Positions 54,176 through 63,999 of a DNA stretch of 64,000 bases are shown one piece after another. The stretch is from positions 124,001 to 188,000 of the forward strand of contig NZ_JASBTN010000081.1 of NCBI RefSeq assembly GCF_030148435.1, given 5' to 3'. Source of the DNA: Aliiroseovarius sp. Lineage in GTDB: Bacteria; Pseudomonadota; Alphaproteobacteria; Rhodobacterales; Rhodobacteraceae. The notes beneath the pieces were generated by a model. That model made no database searches and had not been told where the DNA came from. It worked only from the letters and a program-made list of their open reading frames with translations. Both the position numbers and the translations under genes were made by a program. The first letter of the stretch is position 1. Each line of letters opens with the position of its first letter.

Positions 54176-54227
54176 GTGAGCAGAAAAGAGAATTGAATTG
54201 CTCGCTGTGATATAGAAAACTGCTCAC
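54176..54227. promoter_or_regulatory. Candidate LysR operator, inverted repeat between HD and LysR genes
   Basis: GTGAGCAG (54176-54183) and CTGCTCAC (54220-54227) form a perfect 8-bp inverted repeat, 36 bases apart; the right arm ends at the LysR start codon. Within it lies AATTGAATT (54191-54199). The 96-bp intergenic region divergently serves the HD gene and the regulator, the usual place for a LysR-type binding site. Confidence 0.5.
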
Positions 54228-55073
54228 ATGCAAATTGACGCGCTTGAAACCTTTCTGGCCATTGCACGGGGGGGCAGTTTCCATGCTGCAGCCCGCGAGC
54301 AGAACGTGACGCAAACGGCCGTGTCCGCGCGCATTCGCACCCTGGAGCGGGCGCTGGGCGTCAGCCTGTTCGATCGCGGGCCCGCCGGGGCGCGGTTGAG
54401 CCCATCGGGGCAGCAGCTTCTGCCCCATGCCGAACAGATGTTGCGCAGTTGGGAGGCGGTGCAGAACGGACTTGCCGGCAACCGGGCTGCCTTGCGCCTG
54501 GGCACCCAGCTGTCGATCTGGGACGGGGTGCTGGTCGATCTGGCGGTGTGGTTGGAAAGGGCGCAGGGGCAAGTACCATTGACGCTGAACTTCGACCACA
54601 GCCTGGATATGGGAGAGGCCGTGCGCCAGGGGCTTCTGGACATCGCCCTGGCGCCCGAGCCCGTGCCGGGGCTGGGGGGCGAACGTCTGGCAGATGATGT
54701 GCTGGTCCTGGTCTCGGATCAGCCCCGCGCTTTGGGCGAGGGTGCGCCCCTGTTCATCAACCTCGAACTCGGCGCGGCCTATACCGCCGGGTGGCAGGCG
54801 GTGATCCCGGCAGAGGCGCGTCAGCATATCGTTTTGGGCTCGGCCCGGATGGGGCTGGATTATTTGCTGAAACGTGGGGGGATCGGCTATTTCCCCGCCG
54901 CCATGGTGGCCGGGGTGCGAGGGCTTTACCCCGTCGTGGGCGCCCCGGAACTGCACCTGCCCTGCCACGTGTTATTCGCGCGGCGTTCAGGGCAGATAGC
55001 GCCGGTTCTGACCGGCCTGGCCGCGCTTCGTCAGGCCGGGACGGCAGCGGCCCTGACCGAAAGCTCGTCGTAG
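54228..55073 (+). CDS. LysR-family transcriptional regulator
   Basis: DNA-binding transcription factor with an effector-binding domain, 281 aa. The N-terminal winged HTH is standard (LETFLAIARGGSFHAAAREQNVTQTAVSARIRTLE split here only for reading: helix-turn-helix at about 18-40, LFDRG at 50-54). The C-terminal periplasmic-binding-like domain spans about 90-280. LysR regulators usually control the divergent neighbour, here the HD protein. The last 43 bases overlap the 3' end of the opposite-strand CMD gene. Confidence 0.85.
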   Translation: MQIDALETFLAIARGGSFHAAAREQNVTQTAVSARIRTLERALGVSLFDRGPAGARLSPSGQQLLPHAEQMLRSWEAVQNGLAGNRAALRLGTQLSIWDGVLVDLAVWLERAQGQVPLTLNFDHSLDMGEAVRQGLLDIALAPEPVPGLGGERLADDVLVLVSDQPRALGEGAPLFINLELGAAYTAGWQAVIPAEARQHIVLGSARMGLDYLLKRGGIGYFPAAMVAGVRGLYPVVGAPELHLPCHVLFARRSGQIAPVLTGLAALRQAGTAAALTESSS

Positions 55074-55387
55074 CATTCCAGCGCCTTGGAGGCATACATC
55101 AGGCCCGGGCCGCCGCCCATCTGGATGCACATGCCCAGCACATCGGCGATCTCTTCGCGGGTGGCGCCAGCGCGGATCAGGGCGTCGATGTGGAACATGA
55201 TGCAGGCCTCGCATCTGGTGGCGACGGCGATGCCCAGGGCGACGAATTCCTTGGTCTTGAAGTCGACCGCGCCACCTGCCTTCACCGCTTTGCCGATCCC
55301 CTGAAAAGCCGTGGTCGCCTCGGGGTTGGCGCCCTTCATCCCGCGCACCTGGTCTTTGAGGGCGACAAACTTGTCGTTCCAGCTCAT
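55031..55387 (-). CDS. Carboxymuconolactone decarboxylase/AhpD-family protein
   Basis: 118 aa all-helical protein of the CMD family. The AhpD-type motif CEAC with a following His is present (C59, C62, H66 in RCEACIMFHID), suggesting peroxidase or thiol-relay activity in place of decarboxylation. GIAVATRCEACIMFH is the standard family block. The ATG at 55387 follows AAAGGA. It converges with the LysR gene by 43 bases. Confidence 0.85.
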   Translation of the reverse strand: MSWNDKFVALKDQVRGMKGANPEATTAFQGIGKAVKAGGAVDFKTKEFVALGIAVATRCEACIMFHIDALIRAGATREEIADVLGMCIQMGGGPGLMYASKALECYDELSVRAAAVPA

Positions 55388-55586
55388 CGCGTTGGTCCTT
55401 TCGCGTTGCAAATCACGCGAGAGCAAAAACACAGGGGGCGCAGGCGGGCCTTGACTAAAATCATGTCATTTGAAAATTGCCTGCAAGTCCGCGCCCGCCG
55501 TAACGGCACGTGGCGTCGCCCTGATAACAGACGGACGCGGGAGATAGGAAATCGCGACGTGCAATCACAAGGGCGTGGGATGAGGA

Positions 55587-56645
55587 TCAGCCCTCCCAGG
55601 TTGTATAGCCGATACGCATGGTGCGACCGGAATACCCGTTCACGCGGAATTGGCTGATCCGCCCTTCGCTGGTCTTCACGCAGACATAGGTGCCGACGGT
55701 CAGCCGGCTCATGTTGACGGGCCGGTTCGAGAAGGCGCCGCGCCGGCAGCCGTCAAAGCCGCGATTGGACCCGTCGCCCAGAGCGATCTGCGCACCGTTG
55801 CGCGGCACCAGGCGCCGTGTGCTGCTGTTGATGACCCTGTACCAGAAATCCGCGCCCTCGGTGGTTACGTCCCCCTCGTCCAGATCGAACATCCATGTGC
55901 CATCGACCGAGAGCTGACCGGTGGAGTAGGTGCGCAAACGGGGGGGGACGGGGGCCGGTGGCGGTGTGGGATCTCCGCCTCCCCCCCACCAGGTGGTGTA
56001 GACCGCCAGGGATGAGATCCGGTTATCGGCCAGTGGGCCAAGCGTGGCCACGTCCGAGTTGACGACCCAGCAGAAGCCACGCTGGTTCGGCTCGGAACAG
56101 ACCCGTGCGCGGGCGTCGCCTTCGATGCGGATGGCGCTGATCCGGTTGTTGAACCCGTTGTCCAGACGGTCGAACCGCCCGCCTCCCAGGCAGAAATGTG
56201 CACCGGAGAACCCGGCGCCGTCATAGAAACAAGCCAGATCCTCGCTTGGGGTGGGAAGCGGTTCGGCTGGTGGTTCCGGGCTTTCGCAGACGACGCTCAA
56301 ACGAGGGCGATCGCTGTCGAAGGACAGCTCAAGGCGGCAATCGCGCCCGGCGCTGCTGTCCGCCGGGGCAACCTCCAGATAGCTCGAGCTGACCCAGCCG
56401 TTCGGCCCGTCCTGGTTCACATAGCACCAGCGGTCGCGCTGGCATTCGATCACCTCGACTCGTTCCCCTGCATCCAGAGTGTCGACGACACCGTAGCTGG
56501 TGCCAGGCCCGGTCCGCACGTTCAGATCGACGCGGGCGATGGCACCGGTCTCCTGGGCATCGGCGTTCTGGCCGAGCAGAGCAAGCCCGGCAGCCAATAG
56601 GGGTGCGGGCCCGAAATACCGTAAAAGTTGGGCAATCGGTCTCAT
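55587..56645 (-). CDS. Secreted protein with SH3 domain and beta/gamma-crystallin-like (peptidase inhibitor I36) domain
   Basis: 352 aa. A signal peptide (about 1-31, NADAQ) is followed by an SH3-like domain (32-95, VRTGPGTSYGVVDTL ... WCYVNQDG) and a Pro-rich linker. Residues 130-215 show two repeats of the I36/crystallin kind (ACFYDGAGFSGAHFCLGGG and FCWVVNSDVATLG, each with a conserved Asn/Ile-Ser end). The C-terminal 110 residues are another unnamed domain with conserved Cys. A GGGAGG ribosome site is in front. The function in the envelope is unknown. Confidence 0.75.
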   Translation of the reverse strand: MRPIAQLLRYFGPAPLLAAGLALLGQNADAQETGAIARVDLNVRTGPGTSYGVVDTLDAGERVEVIECQRDRWCYVNQDGPNGWVSSSYLEVAPADSSAGRDCRLELSFDSDRPRLSVVCESPEPPAEPLPTPSEDLACFYDGAGFSGAHFCLGGGRFDRLDNGFNNRISAIRIEGDARARVCSEPNQRGFCWVVNSDVATLGPLADNRISSLAVYTTWWGGGGDPTPPPAPVPPRLRTYSTGQLSVDGTWMFDLDEGDVTTEGADFWYRVINSSTRRLVPRNGAQIALGDGSNRGFDGCRRGAFSNRPVNMSRLTVGTYVCVKTSEGRISQFRVNGYSGRTMRIGYTTWEG

Positions 56646-56824
56646 GGATCCTCCCAATCCGGGAGCAGGGCGGTTGTCCCGGCCCCCAATCGCCATGGTT
56701 GAAACAAATCGATTTCCCCCAGCCTAACCCCGCCCCCATGGGGCCTGTCAAATGCCTCAGAAGGGCAAAGTGAAGGGAAAGCACAGGTGCGTTGCCCGGA
56801 GGTCTGACTGAAACGGAAAGATTT

Positions 56825-56900
<76 letters not shown>

Positions 56901-56953
56901 ATCGGGGGGGTATTTGCCCCTGCGCGGCGGGGAAGTCAAGCGGTTGTCGCGAC

Positions 56954-57400
56954 TTAGTGGGGCATTTTCGCGTTGGACTTGATGAAGGCCTCGATCGCGT
57001 GGGCGGGCATGGCCCCGGCCTGCCGCGCGACCTCGCGGCCATTCTGGTAGAGGATCAGCGCAGGGATGCCGCGAATGTTGTTTTTCTGCGAGACTTTGGG
57101 GTGGTCCTCGGTGTTGATCTTGGCGAAGCGGGCATGCGGCGCGAGGCTCTGTGCGGCCTGGGAAAAGGCCGGCGCCATGGCGCGGCAGGGACCGCACCAG
57201 GGGGCCCAGAAATCCACGAGCAGGGGCGTCTGATCCATCTTCGCGGCCTTGGCCAGGGTGGCCGGGTCCAGCGCGCGTACCTTGCCGTCATTCATCCGCC
57301 CGCCGCAGGTGCCGCATTTCGGACCAGCGCCCAGCTTGGCCACCGGCAAACGGTTCACCGCGCCACATTCGAGGCAGGTCATCTTTACGCTGTCGGACAT
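56954..57400 (-). CDS. trxC: Thioredoxin 2 (zinc-containing TrxC)
   Basis: 148 aa. An N-terminal zinc-finger with CLECG and CGTCG (four Cys, about 10-38) precedes the thioredoxin fold with WCGPC. This matches TrxC rather than TrxA. The fold is otherwise complete, including the cis-Pro loop [11 protein letters not shown]. TrxC reduces disulfides in the cytoplasm and is commonly induced by peroxide. The ATG at 57400 is preferred over 57475 as it opens the zinc-finger. It lies downstream of ghrA on the same strand. Confidence 0.93.
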   Translation of the reverse strand: MSDSVKMTCLECGAVNRLPVAKLGAGPKCGTCGGRMNDGKVRALDPATLAKAAKMDQTPLLVDFWAPWCGPCRAMAPAFSQAAQSLAPHARFAKINTEDHPKVSQKNNIRGIPALILYQNGREVARQAGAMPAHAIEAFIKSNAKMPH

Positions 57401-57471
57401 GTGACGGCTCCGTTCCATATTTAATATCTGGTTTTTAGAATATAAGATGCCAGCGCGGCCCCGGCAAGGGG

Positions 57472-58401
57472 TCAATAGCCGGCTTTTCGATCCACGAGAT
57501 ACAGAAACGGTTCCCCCGCCTCACCGCGCCGAATATTCTCGGCAATCACCTTGGCCGCCGTGCCCGGGCGGGTTTCCGAGGCGATGTGCGGTGTGACCGT
57601 CACATTCGAATGCGCCCAATAGGGATGGTCGTCGGGCAGGGGCTCGATGCGGAAGACGTCCAGCGTGGCATGGGCGATATGCCCGGTGTTCAGCGCGTCC
57701 AGCAGGGCGTCGTCGTCAATCAGTTCCCCGCGTCCGGGGTTCACGATCCGTGCGCCCGTCGGCAGCATCGCAAGGCTGTGCGCGTTCAGGATGCTCTCGG
57801 TCGCGGGTGTCGCGGGCAGGAGCAGCACCAGGATGTCCGAATGCGCCAGAACCGCCTCCAGCCCGTCATCTCCATGGTGGCAGGTCACGCCCGCGACCGA
57901 TTTGGGCGAGCGGCTCCAGCCCGCTACATCGAAGTTCAGCCCGGCCAGGGCCCGCGCGCAGGCCGTGCCCAATTCCCCCATGCCCAGCACGCCGATCCTG
58001 CGGTCGCGGGCCAGTGGCGGAATGTGCACCTGCCAGGCGGTATTCCGGCGGCAGATGTCCCGGTCCATGTCGAGGTGATAGCGCAACACATGACCGGCGA
58101 CCCATTCCACCATGCCCTCGGCCAGACCCTCGTCGACCATGCGGGTCAGGGGCTGGGTCAGGCTGGTGTTGCCGACAATCTTTTCGACCCCGGCCCAGAG
58201 GCTCAGCACGCCTTTGGCGCGGGTAAAGGGGGCGAAATCGGCAACAGGCCCGTTCGGGGCGTAGATGATGTAATCGACCTCGGCCGGTGGCACATCGGTG
58301 GAAAGGTTTATGTCCAGGCCGGCCTGGGCAAAGGCCGCCCTCAGCGGTGCCTCGTAGGTCTCCCAGCGCTCCGGTCGGGCGGAGAACAGCACGTTGATCA
58401 T
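57472..58401 (-). CDS. ghrA: Glyoxylate/hydroxypyruvate reductase A
   Basis: NADPH-dependent 2-hydroxyacid dehydrogenase, 309 aa, reducing glyoxylate to glycolate and hydroxypyruvate to glycerate. The GhrA type is recognised by the short substrate domain with YIIYAPNGPVADF and the SLWAGVEKI block, then GVLGMGELGTACARALAGL (NADP-binding), NPGRGELIDD, and the His in TPHIASETRPG. It is separated from rodA by only seven bases, so it may be the last cistron of the cell-shape operon. The upstream 47388 gene is a distinct dehydrogenase subgroup. Confidence 0.9.
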   Translation of the reverse strand: MINVLFSARPERWETYEAPLRAAFAQAGLDINLSTDVPPAEVDYIIYAPNGPVADFAPFTRAKGVLSLWAGVEKIVGNTSLTQPLTRMVDEGLAEGMVEWVAGHVLRYHLDMDRDICRRNTAWQVHIPPLARDRRIGVLGMGELGTACARALAGLNFDVAGWSRSPKSVAGVTCHHGDDGLEAVLAHSDILVLLLPATPATESILNAHSLAMLPTGARIVNPGRGELIDDDALLDALNTGHIAHATLDVFRIEPLPDDHPYWAHSNVTVTPHIASETRPGTAAKVIAENIRRGEAGEPFLYLVDRKAGY

Positions 58402-58408
58402 CTAACCC

Positions 58409-59554
58409 TCACTTCTGTCTGGCCCTGTGCACATGGGCGCTTTGAACCAGTCCGAAGCCAAGCAGCAGCACCAGCATGGCCGAGCCGCCATAGCTGACCA
58501 GCGGCAGCGGCACGCCGACCACCGGGGCCAGCCCCATTACCATGGCCATGTTCACCGCGAAGAACAGGAAAAACGTCATCGCGATGCCCAGGATCAGCAG
58601 CGACGAGAACCGGTCGCGGTTCTGCAAGGCCGACACGACGCAGAAAAAGAGGATCAGCACATAGAGCGCCAGCAGGCTTGCCGCGCCCACGAAGCCGAAC
58701 TCCTCGGCCAGCGTGGTGAAGATGAAATCCGTGTGTTTCTCGGGGATGAAGTTTAGCCGCGACTGTGTGCCCTGCATGAACCCCTTGCCGGTCCAGCCGC
58801 CGGAGCCCAGCGTGATCTTCGACTGGGTGATGTTGTAGCCCGCCCCCAGGGGATCGCTGGCCGGATCCAGAAACGTGTCGATCCGCCGGTACTGATAGTT
58901 GTTCAAAAGCTGCCATTCCGTGCCACGGGACAGGATCACCGCAGTGACCAGCCCGACGCCCCCGGTGATCACCACGGCGAAGTACCACAGGCTGACACCG
59001 GCCAGCAGCATGACGGTGCCTCCACCTGCCACCAGCAGGATCGAGGTGCCCAGGTCCGGCTGACGCAGCACCAGGGCGGTGGGGATCACGATCAGGATCA
59101 GCGGAAGGGCGACCCAGAGCGGGCGCGAGACCTTGCTGACGTCCAGCCAGTCGTAATAGGCTGCCAGAAGCATCACCATGGCGATCTTCATAAGCTCGGA
59201 GGGTTGCAGGCGCATGAAGCCCAGGTCGATCCAGCGCTGTGCGCCCATGCCGCTGGCGCCCACAAGTTCGACCAGAACCAGCAAGGCCAGCCCGACCAGA
59301 TACGCCAGTCCCGCCATGTTACGCCAGAACCAGATCGGCACCATGGCGGTGATGAACATGAGCACCATGCCCAGGGCGAAACGCTCCATCTGCGGGCGGG
59401 CCCAGAGGTCGAAATTCCCCCCCGCGACCGAATAGAGCATCAGAAAGCCGACGCTGCTCACCGCCGAGACCAAGAGCACCAGCACCCAGTTGATATAGAG
59501 CACTTTGCGCAGCCCGGTGGGCACGTGTTTGACCTTGTATTCAAGGTAGCTCAC
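58409..59554 (-). CDS. rodA: RodA (MrdB), SEDS-family peptidoglycan glycosyltransferase
   Basis: Inner-membrane polymerase that extends glycan strands in the elongasome, 381 aa, with about ten membrane segments. SEDS features include the conserved LRxQPDLGTS (VLRQPDLGTSILLVAG), the large periplasmic loop containing GSGGWTGKGFMQGTQS and the C-terminal GVPLPLVSYGGS. The start is GTG at 59554, overlapping the PBP2 stop as GTGA. The adjacent mrdA encodes its transpeptidase partner. Confidence 0.96.
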   Translation of the reverse strand: MSYLEYKVKHVPTGLRKVLYINWVLVLLVSAVSSVGFLMLYSVAGGNFDLWARPQMERFALGMVLMFITAMVPIWFWRNMAGLAYLVGLALLVLVELVGASGMGAQRWIDLGFMRLQPSELMKIAMVMLLAAYYDWLDVSKVSRPLWVALPLILIVIPTALVLRQPDLGTSILLVAGGGTVMLLAGVSLWYFAVVITGGVGLVTAVILSRGTEWQLLNNYQYRRIDTFLDPASDPLGAGYNITQSKITLGSGGWTGKGFMQGTQSRLNFIPEKHTDFIFTTLAEEFGFVGAASLLALYVLILFFCVVSALQNRDRFSSLLILGIAMTFFLFFAVNMAMVMGLAPVVGVPLPLVSYGGSAMLVLLLGFGLVQSAHVHRARQK

Positions 59555-61494
59555 GACCGGGCCCTCCCTTCCGTCGGAGCCTGCGGTTCGCGCAACTCGA
59601 GCTTCTCGAAACGCGACCGGATCGTACCGCGCTGCGAAGACGGGTAGGCGGAGAGAGGGGGCAGGGCGTCGTAGTGGGCTTGCAGCAGGATATCGCGCGC
59701 GATCGGGGCCGCGACTGTCGAGCCGCCTCCGCCATGTTCGACAACCACGGCCACGGCAATGCGGGGGGCGTCGAATGGCGCGTAGCAGACAAAGAGTGCG
59801 TGGTCGCGCCGACCCCAGGGCAGATCCTCGTTGCTGATCACGCCGCGCGCACGTTCGGCGGTGGTGATGTTGCGCACCTGGCTGGTGCCGGTCTTGCCTG
59901 CCATGCGCAGACCCTCGGCCACAATGCGCGAACTGCCCGCCGTGCCACGCGGCGCGTTCACCACTTCGAACATGCCGTCACGGGCGAGGGCGAGGTGCTC
60001 GGGGTTGATGCCTTCCAAGGGGGTGGCGCCGCGAACTGGGGTCTCAACCCCGTCCACCGACCGGATCAGGCGCGGTTCGATCGCATTGCCGGACGCAATA
60101 CGTGCGGTCATCACCGCCAGTTCCAGCGGCGTTGTCAGCACGAAGCCCTGGCCGATCGCGGCGTTCAGGCTGTCGCCAACAACCCAATCGCCCTTGCCGC
60201 TTTCCAGCTTCCAGGCTTTGGTGGGCATGACCCCGCTGACAATTCCGGTCAGGGGCAGATCGTGCCGGGTCCCCAGGCCAAGACGCCGGCCCATCTCGGA
60301 AATCCGGTCAATGCCCACGCGTTGGGCCAGTTCGTAGTAATAGACATCACAGCTTTCGCGCAGCGATTTGATCAGGTCCGTACGCCCGTGACCCGACCGT
60401 TTCCAGCAGTGGAACCTGCGATCGTGCAACTCGATAAAACCGACGCAGTTGATCTGTTCTTCCGGAGTGATCAGCTCGGCTTCGAGCGCGGCCAGCACCG
60501 TGGCCATCTTGAAGGTCGAACCGGGCGGGTAGAGGCCGGAGGTGGATTTGTTGAAGAGCGGGCGATAGGGGTCTTCGTTCAACGCCTTGTAATCGCCGAC
60601 CGAAATGCCGTGCACGAACTTGTTCGGGTCATAGGTCGGGGCCGATCCGAGCGCCAGGATGTCTCCCGTAACTGTGTCCATGACCACGGCAGCGGCGCTT
60701 TCGCCCGCCAGTCGCGCCTGCACGAAGTTCTGCAGCGCATGGTTTACTGTCAGCTGGACGTTGGCGCCCGCGATGCCTTCTTCGCGGTTGAGCTCGCGCA
60801 TGATGCGGCCAAAGACGTTCTTTTCCACCTCCCGCGTGCCCGCCTTCCCGCGCAGGTCGCTTTCGGCCTTGTTCTCCACCCCGATCTTGCCGATCTGGAA
60901 CCGTGGCAGGCGCAGCAGCGGATCCTGATCATCAAGCCGGTTGAGGTCATAGTCCGATACCCGCCCGACATAGCCCACCACGTGAGCGAAGTCAGTGTCC
61001 AGCGGGTAGACGCGGCTGAGGCCCACCTCTGGCCGGATGCCGGGCAGGGCGGGGGCGTTCACGGCCACGCGCGACAGCTCCTCCCAGGTGACGCGATCGG
61101 CGATGGTGATCGGGTCGGCGGGCTTGCGCCTGGCCTGTTCCAGCGCCTCAGCCAGGTCCGTGGAGTCGAGGCGCAAAAGGCGGCCCAGATGTTGGGTTAC
61201 TGCCTCGGCATCGCCGACGTCCTCGCCGACCATGACCACGCGGTAGGTCTGTTCATTGCCTGCCAGAAGCACCCCCTTGCGGTCGAAGATCAGCCCGCGC
61301 GCGGGCGGGAGCAATTCGAAAGCGATGCGGTTTTCCTCGGCCAGCGTGCGATAGCGGTCGGCCTGATCGACCTGAAGGTAGCGCATGCGGCCCAGCAGCA
61401 CCCCGGCAAAGCCCAGCTGGAGCCCGCCGACAAGCAGGCCCCGGCGCGAAATCAGGCGCACCGAGCGTTCGGTATCCTGGGGCGCGCGCCTCAT
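59551..61494 (-). CDS. mrdA: Penicillin-binding protein 2 (MrdA), transpeptidase
   Basis: 647 aa class B PBP of the elongasome. A single N-terminal membrane segment (about 18-38) is followed by the PBP dimerisation domain and the transpeptidase domain. The active site is S326 and K329 in GSTFK, with SCD in place of SxN (ESCDVYYYELA) and the KTGT motif near the C-terminus. The C-terminal residues after the catalytic domain are short. The ATG at 61494 overlaps the mreD stop as ATGA. It pairs with RodA, which is the next gene. Confidence 0.95.
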   Translation of the reverse strand: MRRAPQDTERSVRLISRRGLLVGGLQLGFAGVLLGRMRYLQVDQADRYRTLAEENRIAFELLPPARGLIFDRKGVLLAGNEQTYRVVMVGEDVGDAEAVTQHLGRLLRLDSTDLAEALEQARRKPADPITIADRVTWEELSRVAVNAPALPGIRPEVGLSRVYPLDTDFAHVVGYVGRVSDYDLNRLDDQDPLLRLPRFQIGKIGVENKAESDLRGKAGTREVEKNVFGRIMRELNREEGIAGANVQLTVNHALQNFVQARLAGESAAAVVMDTVTGDILALGSAPTYDPNKFVHGISVGDYKALNEDPYRPLFNKSTSGLYPPGSTFKMATVLAALEAELITPEEQINCVGFIELHDRRFHCWKRSGHGRTDLIKSLRESCDVYYYELAQRVGIDRISEMGRRLGLGTRHDLPLTGIVSGVMPTKAWKLESGKGDWVVGDSLNAAIGQGFVLTTPLELAVMTARIASGNAIEPRLIRSVDGVETPVRGATPLEGINPEHLALARDGMFEVVNAPRGTAGSSRIVAEGLRMAGKTGTSQVRNITTAERARGVISNEDLPWGRRDHALFVCYAPFDAPRIAVAVVVEHGGGGSTVAAPIARDILLQAHYDALPPLSAYPSSQRGTIRSRFEKLELREPQAPTEGRARS

Positions 61495-62036
61495 GTCGCG
61501 GCCTGTCGGCGCATGGCTTCGGCCTCGGCTGCCGTGATGCGGCGCACACCGAACAGGCTGGCCGACAGCAGCACAACGAGCGGGTAGATGGCCACCGTCA
61601 TGAGCAGGCGCATGACCGACAGCCCGACGCCGACCCGGTCGATGAAGAACAGGCCCAGAACCATGCGCTCGACCACCAGGACCGCGCTCAGGGCCACGGC
61701 GACCATGGCCCATTCCGCCGCGAAGGGCAGGTCGCGCATATGCGTCTCGCGGCGGCGCAGGAATTCAAACGCCAGCACGACCAGCGCAGTATGCAGGCCG
61801 GGCGGGCGCTGGAACAGCATGTCGGTCAAAAGCAGCACCATGGCGATCAGCAGGACCGGCACGTAGTCCGGCCGTCGCATCACCCAGGCCGCGCTCAGTG
61901 CCAGAATCACGTCGGGGCCGGGAAAACGGCTGGGGCCGGGTTCCAGCGGCAGAAGGCGGGCAAAGATCACCAACGAACAGAGCGCCAGCAGCAACAGGGC
62001 GTAAAGCCAGCGATGCAGGGTCAGCCGGTCGATCAT
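61491..62036 (-). CDS. mreD: Rod shape-determining protein MreD
   Basis: 181 aa, five to six membrane segments, part of the MreBCD elongasome scaffold. MreD sequences are poorly conserved, so the call depends on hydrophobicity, length and the position between mreC and mrdA. Starts overlap at both ends: with the mreC stop (62033-62036) and with the mrdA start (61491-61494), indicating coupled translation. Confidence 0.9.
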   Translation of the reverse strand: MIDRLTLHRWLYALLLLALCSLVIFARLLPLEPGPSRFPGPDVILALSAAWVMRRPDYVPVLLIAMVLLLTDMLFQRPPGLHTALVVLAFEFLRRRETHMRDLPFAAEWAMVAVALSAVLVVERMVLGLFFIDRVGVGLSVMRLLMTVAIYPLVVLLSASLFGVRRITAAEAEAMRRQAAT

Positions 62037-62947
62037 CCGTCACCCTCCTCGGGCTCGGGGCCGGGAGCGGCGGGTTGGGGCGGTAGCGGGTTCGTGACTA
62101 CAAGGGCACCGGGGTCGGTCACTGCTTCGGTCCCGTGGCTGCGCAGCACGCGCAGGAACTCCAGCCGTTCATAATCGGCCGCCAACCGCACCCGAAGGCG
62201 CCGGTCATTGCCCTGGGCCACGTGGCCGACCAGCAGGCCGGCGGGGAAGACGCCGCCGTCGCCGGAGCTGACCACCCGGTCGCCCGGGCGGACCAGGTCA
62301 GGCAATTCGATGAAGTCGATGGGTGGAAAGATGGTATTGTCCCCGACCATCAGGGCGCGTTGACCCGAGGGCTGAATCGTCACCGGAATGCGCGAGTTGG
62401 TATCGGTCAGCAGGATGACCCGGCTGGTCTGGTTGCCGACGCCGGAAATCCGGCCCACCAGGCCGATCCCGTCCATTGCCGCCCAGCCGTCCAGCACCCC
62501 GTCCCGTTTGCCGATGTTCAAGAGGACCGACTGGCGGAAAGGGGAGCCGCTATCGGCCAGCACCACGCCGGAAACGTAGGACAGGCGCGCATCCAGGCGC
62601 ACGTTGTTCAGGTCCAGAAGGCGGGCGTTTTCCTGTTCGAGCTGGGTCGCGGCCTCTTTCCAGGCCTTCATCTGCTGAAGCTCGCGGCGCAGCTCCTGGT
62701 TCTGTTCGTAGATGCGCGCGTAGCTTTGGAAGCCCTCGATCATCTGGGACACCCTGGTGACAGGCACCAGCGCCCATTCGAAACTGGGCACCACCCGGTC
62801 TACCAGGTTTGCCCGCAGCCGTTCCACACGCGGGCTGTCGATACGCCAGAGCAGGAACAGGCCGATCAGGAACAGCATCAGAATCCCGACCAGAATGCGC
62901 CGGATCGGGCGGGTGTATTCTTCGCTCTGACCTCGGTCGCGTGCCAT
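62033..62947 (-). CDS. mreC: Rod shape-determining protein MreC
   Basis: Periplasmic scaffold linking MreB, RodA and PBP2; 304 aa. One N-terminal membrane segment (about 17-36), a coiled-coil (about 62-100, with ELRRELQQMKAW) and the beta-rich MreC domain with GVLDGWAAMDGIGLVGRI and PGDRVVSSGDGGVFPAGL, both family blocks. An acidic Pro-rich C-terminal tail ends the protein. Overlaps mreD at its stop; 32 bases separate it from mreB. Confidence 0.95.
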   Translation of the reverse strand: MARDRGQSEEYTRPIRRILVGILMLFLIGLFLLWRIDSPRVERLRANLVDRVVPSFEWALVPVTRVSQMIEGFQSYARIYEQNQELRRELQQMKAWKEAATQLEQENARLLDLNNVRLDARLSYVSGVVLADSGSPFRQSVLLNIGKRDGVLDGWAAMDGIGLVGRISGVGNQTSRVILLTDTNSRIPVTIQPSGQRALMVGDNTIFPPIDFIELPDLVRPGDRVVSSGDGGVFPAGLLVGHVAQGNDRRLRVRLAADYERLEFLRVLRSHGTEAVTDPGALVVTNPLPPQPAAPGPEPEEGDG

Positions 62948-62979
62948 CGGGCCTCCCGCCGCGGAGAATCAGGTTGGGA

Positions 62980-63999
<1,020 letters not shown>

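Noticed and set aside
55465-55657. Small + strand frame starting MSFENCLQVRARR
   Set aside because: It runs into the 3' end of the secreted SH3 protein gene on the other strand, has no ribosome site and no known family.
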